Below are positions 1 through 6,914 of a DNA stretch of 8,805 nucleotides, one piece after another; the first letter of the stretch is position 1, and every line of letters begins with the position of its first letter. This stretch comes from Deltaproteobacteria bacterium (GTDB lineage: Bacteria > Desulfobacterota > Desulfobacteria > Desulfobacterales > JAFDDL01). The translations under genes and the position numbers were made by a program. The stretch covers positions 1 through 8,805 of the forward strand of contig JAFDDL010000473.1 in NCBI GenBank assembly GCA_019310865.1. The letters are read 5' to 3'. The notes under the pieces are model-generated. The model searched no databases. It had not been told where the DNA came from and worked only from the letters and a program-made list of their open reading frames with translations.

Positions 1-164
1 ACACCCACATCCGCCAATGCTCTTACCCTGCGAAAGGCATCAATCAGTTCAGCGGCCATTTTCTGATTGATCGCGTTGCGCTTCTCGGGTCGGTTCATGG
101 TAATCCGGCAGACGGCCGGGTTTTTTCCGTCTATTTCATACAATATCGTACTGTATTCACCCAT
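1..164 (-). CDS. Enoyl-CoA hydratase/isomerase (crotonase) family protein, N-terminal part only
   Basis: Reading leftwards from the ATG at 164 gives 54 codons before the window ends, so the C-terminal four fifths of the protein is outside. The visible part has the standard crotonase opening: a beta strand, then ITMNRPEKRNAI at about residues 21-32, followed by an amphipathic helix (MAAELIDAFRRV). The NRPEKRNA block is the family's most recognisable N-terminal signature. The oxyanion-hole and catalytic glutamate regions are not in the window, so hydratase, isomerase, hydrolase or ring-opening activity cannot be told apart. It lies 28 bases downstream of the DUF35 gene, on the same strand, and is most likely the next gene of the operon. 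The upstream AGAGAGAA is only a modest ribosome binding site. Confidence 0.85.
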   Translation of the reverse strand, partial: MGEYSTILYEIDGKNPAVCRITMNRPEKRNAINQKMAAELIDAFRRVRALADVG

Positions 165-192
165 GGTTTTTTCTCTCTATACATTTATGGTT

Positions 193-606
193 TTAATCTT
201 TTAAAGGCCGAAAATAAGGCAATGAAAATTCTTCCGTGATATCTTCAAACACCACTTCTACATCCATATCAAACGTTACTTCTTCCGGTTTACAGCCAAC
301 GATCCGGGTCATCATCCGAATGCCCTCTTCCAGATCAACATAGGCCAGAACATAAGGAAGGTCTTTCATAAACTTGGGCTCCACCTGATCCATCGTCACG
401 GTGTAACTGTAAATCCTGGCTCTGCCGCTGGCTTCAGTCCAACCCAGATCGGAAGACCAGCACTCGGGACAGAATTTTCTAGGGTAAAATATTTTAGACT
501 TGCATTCTTTGCATTCCTGGATCAGCAGTTTGTGTTGCTTTGTCGCTTTCCAAAACTCCTTGCTCCAGGGCTGAACCGCCGGTAATGGTTTTTTATATTC
601 GCTCAT
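193..606 (-). CDS. DUF35 Zn-ribbon/OB-fold protein, thiolase partner subunit
   Basis: A 137-residue protein with the two-part DUF35 architecture. A rubredoxin-like zinc ribbon has cysteine pairs C32-x2-C35 and C46-x2-C49; an OB-fold half follows, with the typical GRARIYSYTV strand near residue 61 and the PYVLAYVDLEEG segment near 84. In characterised systems (BbsA of benzoylsuccinyl-CoA thiolase, ChsH2 with the Ltp2 aldolase, archaeal acetoacetyl-CoA thiolase complexes) such proteins bind a thiolase-fold partner and help hold the CoA substrate. The gene sits directly behind a thiolase-fold gene, with a 4-base ATGA overlap, so a stable complex is likely. An in-frame ATG at 624 exists, but the start at 606 is preferred because AAGGAG (612-617) lies 5 bases before it and it makes the ATGA junction. 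Confidence 0.88.
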   Translation of the reverse strand: MSEYKKPLPAVQPWSKEFWKATKQHKLLIQECKECKSKIFYPRKFCPECWSSDLGWTEASGRARIYSYTVTMDQVEPKFMKDLPYVLAYVDLEEGIRMMTRIVGCKPEEVTFDMDVEVVFEDITEEFSLPYFRPLKD

Positions 607-1787
607 AATATCTCCTTCCCCCATATTGTTGAGATCATATTCATTCCCGAACCACCTGCGGTATTCTGATAGATGTAGTTTACATCCGGCACCTGCCTGT
701 CACCAGCCTTTCCCATAATTTGGCGGGCCGTCTCAATGTAAGTGGCGGTACTCACACCTGACCCGGTATGGCCCCGACCCGCGGCATCTCCCATGGTGGA
801 GACAGGGCATTTTCCGCCCGGTGAGGTATGGCCATCCAAAACAAATTTACCAGCCTGCCCTGGCTCGCAGACCCCGAAAGCTTCCAAAGCCATAAGTTGA
901 GCAAATGGATAAGCGATATAAACATTCCAGATATCGATATCTTCTTTTGAGATACCTGCTTCGATCAATGCCTTCGTCGAGGTGTCTTTTAGACCCTTTT
1001 GCATAGCTCCATTATCTCGGATAGTGGCGCATGCAGAATGGTAAGTCACATCTTCGCCGAGTTTATAAGCCGCCGGTGTGTTCATCTCCCGGGCTGTCTC
1101 AGCCGAGGTTACCACCATGGCGCCACCACCGTCTGCCAGCTTGTTACATTCTCTTGCGTGAAGCGGTGTCGATACCATATTTGAAGACAGAACATCCTCA
1201 ATAGTAGGGACCCGCTTCTTATAGAAAATGGAATTGGGGTCTAAAGCAGCCCACTTTCGGTCAGCCACCACAACAGAAGCCATCTCCTCGGCTGTAATGC
1301 CGGTATCGTGCATAAATCGGTTGGCTTCCATGGCCACCATTCCGTTATAGGTTATCCCAAAAGGATATTCCCACTGAAGATCCATCCCGGCCGTGGCAAA
1401 AAAGGCAATCACCTCCGGTATCGGAATGGTGGAATGGACCGTTACATGCGGAATCAGAATGAACTTGGCCAGACCGCTGTGTATCCACTGTTCGGCCAGC
1501 CTGAGGCAGTTGGAAGTGGATGTACCGCCTGCGTTACAGATGCACACATCATTACAACCCTTCAAACCTAACTCCTCCGGAATTTTCCCGAATGAAATCT
1601 CAGCAGCTATCCTCGGTTGCGCCTGGGGGGCAACCGAGATCACCCCTTCCACATCGTTTTTGTCTATTCCTGCATCTCTTACAGCCTCGATGCAGCTATC
1701 GTATATGATATCCCATCGGGATCTTTCGGGATATATCCCTGTGGGCACCTCACCCACACCAATGATGGCCAGTTTTCCTTTGCTCAT
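603..1787 (-). CDS. Thiolase-fold protein (SCP2/lipid-transfer type), putative thiolytic or retro-aldol C-C cleaving subunit
   Basis: A 394-residue protein of usual SCP2-type thiolase length. The N-terminus (LAIIGVGEVPTG), the EAVRDAGI helix followed by DVEGVI (about 34-50), GH-containing segment RGHTGSG (338-344) and the QNTAGGSGM C-terminal loop (374-382) are thiolase-superfamily features. The usual nucleophile motif (N-x-C-x-S-G) is replaced by CICNAGGTSTSNC (82-94); aligned without gaps, the nucleophile position falls on Gly88, with Cys84 four residues earlier. The paired DUF35 subunit places it among the BbsB, Ltp2 or archaeal HMG-CoA pathway types, so it may be a thiolase or a retro-aldolase. 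A strong AGGAGG (1799-1804) lies 11 bases before the ATG, slightly far. The stop overlaps the next start (ATGA). Family is secure; reaction is not. Confidence 0.85.
   Translation of the reverse strand: MSKGKLAIIGVGEVPTGIYPERSRWDIIYDSCIEAVRDAGIDKNDVEGVISVAPQAQPRIAAEISFGKIPEELGLKGCNDVCICNAGGTSTSNCLRLAEQWIHSGLAKFILIPHVTVHSTIPIPEVIAFFATAGMDLQWEYPFGITYNGMVAMEANRFMHDTGITAEEMASVVVADRKWAALDPNSIFYKKRVPTIEDVLSSNMVSTPLHARECNKLADGGGAMVVTSAETAREMNTPAAYKLGEDVTYHSACATIRDNGAMQKGLKDTSTKALIEAGISKEDIDIWNVYIAYPFAQLMALEAFGVCEPGQAGKFVLDGHTSPGGKCPVSTMGDAAGRGHTGSGVSTATYIETARQIMGKAGDRQVPDVNYIYQNTAGGSGMNMISTIWGKEIL
612..617 (-). promoter_or_regulatory. Shine-Dalgarno site deciding the DUF35 gene start
   Basis: The minus strand reads AAGGAG here, 5 bases before the ATG at 606 and inside the 3' end of the thiolase-fold gene. 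It favours that ATG over the in-frame ATG at 624 and fits translational coupling between the two genes. Confidence 0.75.
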
Positions 1788-1839
1788 AATCGAATAACCC
1801 TCCTGTCTTTAGATTTATTGGCTTGCCGGCCGGTATGCT

Positions 1840-3213
1840 CTAATCGAACAGACCTTCGATCTTCTTCATGAACTTTGCAATCTGTTTCTTCTTTTTGGGA
1901 GTATTGACCCGCCACAACTCAGGCAGATATCTCTCAAGGCCACACGTCGGATTCATAGAGCAACTGAGTTTTAAATTCATAGGTATTCCGATTATGCACT
2001 GATTACACCGGGTGCACTTCACAACGTCCTTCATCCTGCCTGCCTTTACTTTAGCCGGCCAATAGGGATCCGCAATGGACTGGCGACCAAAACTGATCAT
2101 ATCCATCCTGCCAGACTCAAGTACTTCCTTCATCTCGTCAGGGTCGCGCATGTTCGGCGCAAACACTGGAACGTCGGTAACTGTCTTAAAACTCTCGGCA
2201 TAAGGGATGAATGATCCGTCATCGTCGGGGAAGAAAGCCCCTATATTGTCATAGCACCCCATGGACACATCCAGGAAGTCAATGTAGGGATTACACATCT
2301 TGACCACTTCTTTCATTTCCTCGTGGCCAATTCCACCAGGCATCTTCTCGTCCCCGCTAAGACGCACGCCCAATGGGAAATCCGGGCCTACAGCAGCTCT
2401 GACCTTTTTAAGCGTGTTGATCAAAAAGCGGGCGCGATTCTCCAGGCTTCCCCCGTACTCGTCATTACGGTTGTTGGAGCGAGGGGATAAAAAGGTATGC
2501 ATCAGGTAACCATGGGGCGAGTGTATCTCGATACCGTCGCCTTTCATCTCCTTAATCATAGCGGCTCCCCGCGCCATATCGTCTTCAAGGAAGACAATCT
2601 CCTCATGGGTTAACTCCCGGGGCGTAGCACCAACAAATATCTTGTTCATGCTGGGATTGGTCCTTTCAAACTCTGCCATCATCGCTTGCTCTAAATTCTT
2701 GTACTCCTCGTCCGACATGGCCTGCAGTGCCTCGTAAGACGGTTCCTTAGGTATATTAGGATCCATTTTTCTCATTGCTTTATCGAGATTCTTAGTCTGG
2801 TTTCGTATGTCCTGACGGTGAGGTATGGAAGAAGGCCCGGCAGAAGGCGCCTTGGTATTGGGGTGGGGCTTGCCTTGTGAGCCGAACCCCGGGGAAATCT
2901 GTGCAATGAACTTGCAGTCCCATTCGTGGACCAGGCTCACCATCTCGTAGAAAAGTCGGCCGTAGCGGTAATCGGCCATGCGCATGCCGAGCAATTCCGT
3001 GCAGCCTGCCCAGTCCTTGCCGTGGGTACAGATGAACTCACTGATTATCAGACCAAATCCGCCTTTAGCCCTGGCCGCATACCAGGCCATATTCGATTCA
3101 TTGATGTACCCATCCGGGTCAGCTAAAATAGGGTTCATAGGCGACATGACCAGACGGTTTTTCACCTCCATCTTATTGATTGTGATGGGTTCGAAAAGTT
3201 TGCTGTAAGTCAT
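1840..3213 (-). CDS. OYE-family Fe-S flavin oxidoreductase lacking the C-terminal FAD/NAD(P) domain
   Basis: A 457-residue protein comprising an FMN-binding TIM barrel plus an iron-sulfur site. Visible signatures are LFEPITINKMEVKNRLVMSP (6-25), GGFGLII (51-57), HSPHGYLMHTFLSP (231-244), DEYGGSLENRARF (251-263) and the 4Fe-4S cysteines C400-x2-C403-x2-C406-x11-C418; close relatives have x3 in the second gap. Tyr236 matches the proton-donor tyrosine of 2,4-dienoyl-CoA reductase, but the matching catalytic His is replaced by GCYDN (319-323), closer to 2-enoate reductases. Family members usually run to about 640-680 residues with FAD and NAD(P)H domains; here the chain ends soon after the cluster with a lysine-rich tail (439-451). 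About 60 extra, charged residues (roughly 131-193) interrupt the barrel. AAGGAG (3220-3225) supports the start. Likely reduces an enoyl- or dienoyl-CoA using an external electron donor. Confidence 0.87.
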   Translation of the reverse strand: MTYSKLFEPITINKMEVKNRLVMSPMNPILADPDGYINESNMAWYAARAKGGFGLIISEFICTHGKDWAGCTELLGMRMADYRYGRLFYEMVSLVHEWDCKFIAQISPGFGSQGKPHPNTKAPSAGPSSIPHRQDIRNQTKNLDKAMRKMDPNIPKEPSYEALQAMSDEEYKNLEQAMMAEFERTNPSMNKIFVGATPRELTHEEIVFLEDDMARGAAMIKEMKGDGIEIHSPHGYLMHTFLSPRSNNRNDEYGGSLENRARFLINTLKKVRAAVGPDFPLGVRLSGDEKMPGGIGHEEMKEVVKMCNPYIDFLDVSMGCYDNIGAFFPDDDGSFIPYAESFKTVTDVPVFAPNMRDPDEMKEVLESGRMDMISFGRQSIADPYWPAKVKAGRMKDVVKCTRCNQCIIGIPMNLKLSCSMNPTCGLERYLPELWRVNTPKKKKQIAKFMKKIEGLFD

Positions 3214-3323
3214 AGTTTTCTCCTTTCTATTTGGTTTCGTTTGTTTGCAATTTGGTGTTTCCTCTCATGGAATCAAATACCTGATGGCCGAGTCCCTTTT
3301 AGAACCCCCCAGATCCGTATGAC

Positions 3324-5275
3324 TTATCCCTCTCGAATAGCCTCCAGGGCGGTTCTAGGCACCTTCGCGTCCCCGATGATGTAAAACTCCGGGACCACGC
3401 CTTTCATGTCACCAGCGAGTTTATTCTCTGATCTGGAACCGGCTGCAATCACAACCGAATCCGCAGACAGGAAACCAGGGCCTTGTTCCCCTTCAATCTC
3501 AAGACCTTCCGGTGTGATGCCCACGGCCTTGGCGCCTTTCAGGGTGGTGACCCCCAATCGTTTGATCTCGGATAATATGATCCAGCGAGTGGAGGCACCC
3601 ATGTCCGGTGCGAACCTTTGGGTCATTTCTACCACCGTCACGTCCTTGTTGCCTTTACTGAGCAGGCCTGACAAGGTCTCCGGCGTCTCGGCGTTGTGAA
3701 CTGAAAGAAAATGGAACGCCTCGGGAGATAAGGTCCCCTGGGAGGCTAAGTACAGGGCCGTCTCCAAACCGACCGCACTGCCACCGACGATAACCACTTT
3801 TTTACCGACACAAACCTTGCCGGCCAACACGTCCCAGGCCTGATGCACGTTGTCGCCGTCAATACCAGGAAGGTTAAGTTCAATGGGGACGGCCCCGCTG
3901 GCCATAACGACGACATCCGGGGAAAAATCCTTGATGAATCCGGCGTTCGCTTCCTGATTCAGCAGAATCTTTACCTCCAGAGCCTTTAGATTATTGATAA
4001 GGTCCGTGGCCACGGTCACCATTTCGCTGCGACCCGGAATGAGCCGGTTTAAGAGGAGCTGTCCGCCCAGTTGATCCGCCTTATCGACAAGGGTAACCCG
4101 GTGGCCTCGCTGCGCTGCCGTGCAGGCGGCTTTCATTCCGGCCGGGCCGCCGCCGATAACCAGAACATTTTTCGGTTCCGAGGCCGGAACGGACCCCCAT
4201 TCTTCTTCCATACCGACCCTTGGATTGACCATACAGGTAACCGGCTGAGCCCGAAATATATAGTCCAGACAGCCCTGGTTGCAGCCGATACAGTGATAGA
4301 TCTGATCGGCCCTCCCTTCTTTGGCTTTATTGGGAAGGTCGGGATCGGTAATCAGGCTCCGGGCCATGGTTATCAGATCCGCTTCCCCGTTTCTTAAGAT
4401 TGCCTCGCCGTCTGCCGGATCGTTGATCCGGTTGCTGGCCAGGACCGGGATGGAAACAACGGATTTGATTCCCTGGGCCAGGTAGGCAAAGGCCCGTCGT
4501 GGAACGGCCATGGTGATTTGAGGAACACGGGTCTCGTGCGGTCCACCGGTGATATTTAACAGATCCACCCCTGCTTTCTCCAACTCTGCGGCAAATGTCT
4601 GCACATCACTGCGGCCACACCCACCGGGCATGAATTCACTGCCACCCAACCGCATCAGAAGCGGATAATCCGGGCCCACCGCCGCTCTTACCTTTTGGGC
4701 CGTTTCCACCCCGAAGCGCATCCGGGCGGACAGAGATCCCCCGTATTCATCTTCGCGCACATTGCTCAAAGGAGAGAGAAAATTGTTGATCAGGTAACCC
4801 CCCAGGATTTCCACCGCGTCAAATCCGGCTTCTTTCGCCCGCACGGCCGCCTGGGCATATTTGTCCTGCATGACAATGATCTCTTCTAATTCCAGGGCCC
4901 GGGGGGTTTCCCCGGTCAACCTCGATTGAACGGCCGAAGCGGATACCGTCTGTCGACCGCCTATCATTGAGGACCGGGCGCTGGCCCCCATATGGGCAAT
5001 CTGGGCGGCGACCCTGGCGCCGCCGCGCTGAATCGAATCGGACAACCGTTTGAGACCCGGAATATAGGCGGCGAGGTGTCTTTATCGATGCAACAGGTAC
5101 CTACAATGATCAGACCCACGCCACCCTCGGCCCGACGGGTATAAAAATGTATCAAACGATCATTGACGTACCCGTTGTCATCGTCATAGTGCAAATGCAT
5201 AGCCGTCATGACTATCCGATTTTTAAGTTCCATTCGATTGATTTTGATGGGAGAGAATAAAAAAGGGAATCCCAT
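3324..5275 (-). pseudogene. 2,4-dienoyl-CoA reductase-like OYE flavoenzyme (FadH/BaiCD type), disrupted near the 5' end
   Basis: Two reading frames together give about 650 residues, close to the FadH-type length. The first frame (from ATG 5275) supplies 70 residues, LFSPIKINRMELKNR through GGVGLIIVG and CCIDKDTSPP. Near 5067 homology moves to another frame (YIPGLKRLSDSI onward), which stays open to the stop at 3324. In composite numbering, Tyr161 (GGYLINNF) and His247 (GPHETRVPQI) match the FadH catalytic pair; the 4Fe-4S cysteines are 329, 332, 336 and 348 (CIGCNQGCLDYIF...TC); Rossmann motifs GGGPAG (about 375) and GGSAVG (about 498) mark the FAD and NAD(P)H domains. The intact domain set means NAD(P)H-dependent reduction of a conjugated CoA ester if the protein is made. 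The junction appears to lack about 11 residues present in relatives, so a deletion is more likely than a one-base error. Weak ribosome binding site at the start. Confidence 0.82.
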
Positions 5276-5299
5276 ATTGTATAATCTTTCTTCGTATTT

Positions 5300-5315
5300 G
5301 TCTGTTTAATCAGAC
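5300..5315 (-). other. Small hairpin in the ligase-OYE gap
   Basis: GTCTG and CAGAC form a 5-bp stem around a 6-base A/T loop. It is the second of two hairpins in the 71-base gap before the disrupted OYE gene. It could be an mRNA processing or stability element; no T-tract follows, so it is not an obvious terminator. Confidence 0.4.
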
Positions 5316-5329
5316 TGTTTGCAGCATTA

Positions 5330-5343
5330 GGCGCAATTGCGCC
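5330..5343 (-). other. Perfect 14-base palindrome just after the ligase stop codon
   Basis: GGCGCAATTGCGCC is a perfect palindrome starting 4 bases beyond the ligase stop codon (TAG, 5347-5349). As RNA it folds to a 5-bp GC-rich stem with an AATT loop. The sequence after it has no U-run, so it is better read as a 3'-end stabiliser or processing structure, or a dyad protein-binding site, than as a terminator. Confidence 0.5.
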
Positions 5344-5346
5344 GCG

Positions 5347-6894
5347 CTATCCAATAGTTCGTTCTGTATTCTCCCAGAATTTCTTCTTGACGTCTTTTCT
5401 TAATATCTTTCCGAGGGGTGTCTTAGGGAGCGTATCCCAAGCCTTTACAGCCTTCGGACACTTGTAACCGGCGAGTTTATCCTTGCAATGAGCTACAAGC
5501 TCATCTTCTGTTGCGGTCAGACCCTTTTTGAGTACAACCGCTGCCTGTACGCGCTCCCCCCATTTTTCATCCGGGGCCGACACCACGGCCACTTCTAATA
5601 CGGCGGGATGCTCGTAAAGCACGTCTTCAACCTCCTTAGGATAGACGTTTTCGCCTCCAGTGACAATCATATCTGCTTTGCGGTCCACTAAAAACAAATA
5701 CCCGTCTTCATTCATATATCCCATATCACCCGTGTGATACCACCCGTTACGGATCGTCTTGGCGGTCAGTTCCGGGTTTTTCCAGTATCCCATCATCACA
5801 TGTTTTCCACAAAGGGCCACTTCACCAATGTCACCTGTTTCCACCTCAACTCCCTCTTCATTTACAATTCTGACTTTGGCAACCAAATCTTCCTTCCCGG
5901 CACTGGACAGAAGTTTTGATTTTTCCCCTTCCAAAACATGATCTTCCGCTCTCAGCGTCGTGACCCCCAAGGCCTCGGTCATGCCGTATCCCTGTGTAAA
6001 AATATTCCCGAATTTCTGGATGCATTGTTTTAAAACCTCCGGCGGGAAGGGGCTACCTGCATAGGTGATCTGACGCAGGCTTGAAAGGTCATATTGATCC
6101 ATGTCGGGAAACTGGAGAAGCCATGTATAGAGTGTGGGGACTGCGTTAATATGGGTGCACTTTTCGTCCTGAATAAGCCTGCATATTACATCCAGCAGTG
6201 GCCTGCGATTGATGACCGCCTTGCCACCGCACATCAAAACACACATAGCCGGCCAGAAAGCGAGATGAAAGAGGGGCAGCACTTGGCAAGTCGCATCATT
6301 GGATGTAAATTTGCAGCCCATACTAATTCCAAACAGTGCTGTCATGAGATTTCTGTGTGATAGCATAACCCCTTTGGGAAGGCCGGTGGTGCCTCCGGTG
6401 TACATCAAAACAGCCATCTCGTTTTCGTCCACCTCAATATCAGGCTCTCTATCGGAAGATTCTTTAAGCAAAGTCTCATAATAAATAAAGCCTTCTGTTT
6501 CATTATCCGATGCAATCCAGTCCTTGACACTGTTAAGCTTGTTTTTGAAACCTTGGGCGCGTTCTTCATATCCATCTGCAACAAGGAAACAGCTTGCCTC
6601 GCTATTTGTTACGATATGTTCAAGCTCGGAATCGGAAAGACGAAAATTCAATGGGGTCAGACTCATTCCCAGTTTGCTGGTTGCAAAATACATTTCAAGA
6701 TACTTGTGGCTGTTTTCTGCCAGAACCGTAATGCGATCCCCTTTTTTGTATCCCATTTGGGTAAGCGCATTTGCAAAACGATTCACTCGTTTATTCAATT
6801 CCTTATAAGTTAACCTGGTGTCTTCGCATACAACTGCCTCATTGTCTGGATAAACGATGGCCCCTTTTCGTACGATCTCTCCCAAAGTATACAT
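5347..6894 (-). CDS. AMP-forming acyl-CoA ligase (long/medium-chain fatty acid- or aryl-CoA synthetase family)
   Basis: A 515-residue ANL-superfamily ligase of normal length. The P-loop YTGGTTGLPKGVMLSH is at 165-180, the adenine-binding YGMTE at 303-307, the WYHTGD motif with ribose-binding Asp390 at 385-390, the hinge DRKAD at 404-408 followed by GGENVYPKEVE, and the C-terminal catalytic lysine Lys496 in PLGKILRK. It activates a carboxylic acid to acyl-AMP and then acyl-CoA in the cytoplasm, the natural first step for the CoA-ester enzymes downstream. Motifs do not reveal the acid. The frame extends upstream to a TTG at 6918 that overlaps the amidohydrolase stop codon, but the ATG at 6894 is preferred: AAGGA (6902-6906) lies 7 bases before it and the protein then begins with the family-typical MYTLGEIVRKGA. 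Confidence 0.93.
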   Translation of the reverse strand: MYTLGEIVRKGAIVYPDNEAVVCEDTRLTYKELNKRVNRFANALTQMGYKKGDRITVLAENSHKYLEMYFATSKLGMSLTPLNFRLSDSELEHIVTNSEASCFLVADGYEERAQGFKNKLNSVKDWIASDNETEGFIYYETLLKESSDREPDIEVDENEMAVLMYTGGTTGLPKGVMLSHRNLMTALFGISMGCKFTSNDATCQVLPLFHLAFWPAMCVLMCGGKAVINRRPLLDVICRLIQDEKCTHINAVPTLYTWLLQFPDMDQYDLSSLRQITYAGSPFPPEVLKQCIQKFGNIFTQGYGMTEALGVTTLRAEDHVLEGEKSKLLSSAGKEDLVAKVRIVNEEGVEVETGDIGEVALCGKHVMMGYWKNPELTAKTIRNGWYHTGDMGYMNEDGYLFLVDRKADMIVTGGENVYPKEVEDVLYEHPAVLEVAVVSAPDEKWGERVQAAVVLKKGLTATEDELVAHCKDKLAGYKCPKAVKAWDTLPKTPLGKILRKDVKKKFWENTERTIG

Positions 6895-6901
6895 TGAATT
6901 T

Positions 6902-6906
6902 TCCTT
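6902..6906 (-). promoter_or_regulatory. Shine-Dalgarno site deciding the ligase start
   Basis: The minus strand reads AAGGA here, 7 bases before the ATG at 6894. No comparable site precedes the alternative TTG at 6918, which is why the shorter protein is annotated. Confidence 0.65.
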
Positions 6907-6914
6907 AATTAGTT

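Noticed and set aside
1393..1797. Long plus-strand open frames opposite the thiolase-fold gene and others throughout 999-7814
   Set aside because: They are antisense shadows of well-supported minus-strand genes and show no family motifs.
3214..3323. Regulatory element in the 110-base gap between the two OYE genes
   Set aside because: Apart from the ribosome binding site at 3220-3225, I found no clear hairpin, promoter or small gene.
3324..5045. Reading the OYE fragment as a separate gene starting at the TTG at 5045
   Set aside because: The frame enters the middle of a conserved OYE segment (IPGLKRLSDSI), there is no Shine-Dalgarno site, and the missing N-terminus with the first FMN-binding strands is encoded directly upstream in another frame.
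5060..5085. Programmed ribosomal frameshift in the OYE gene
   Set aside because: No slippery heptamer or downstream stimulatory structure is evident, and about 11 conserved residues are missing at the junction, which slippage would not explain.
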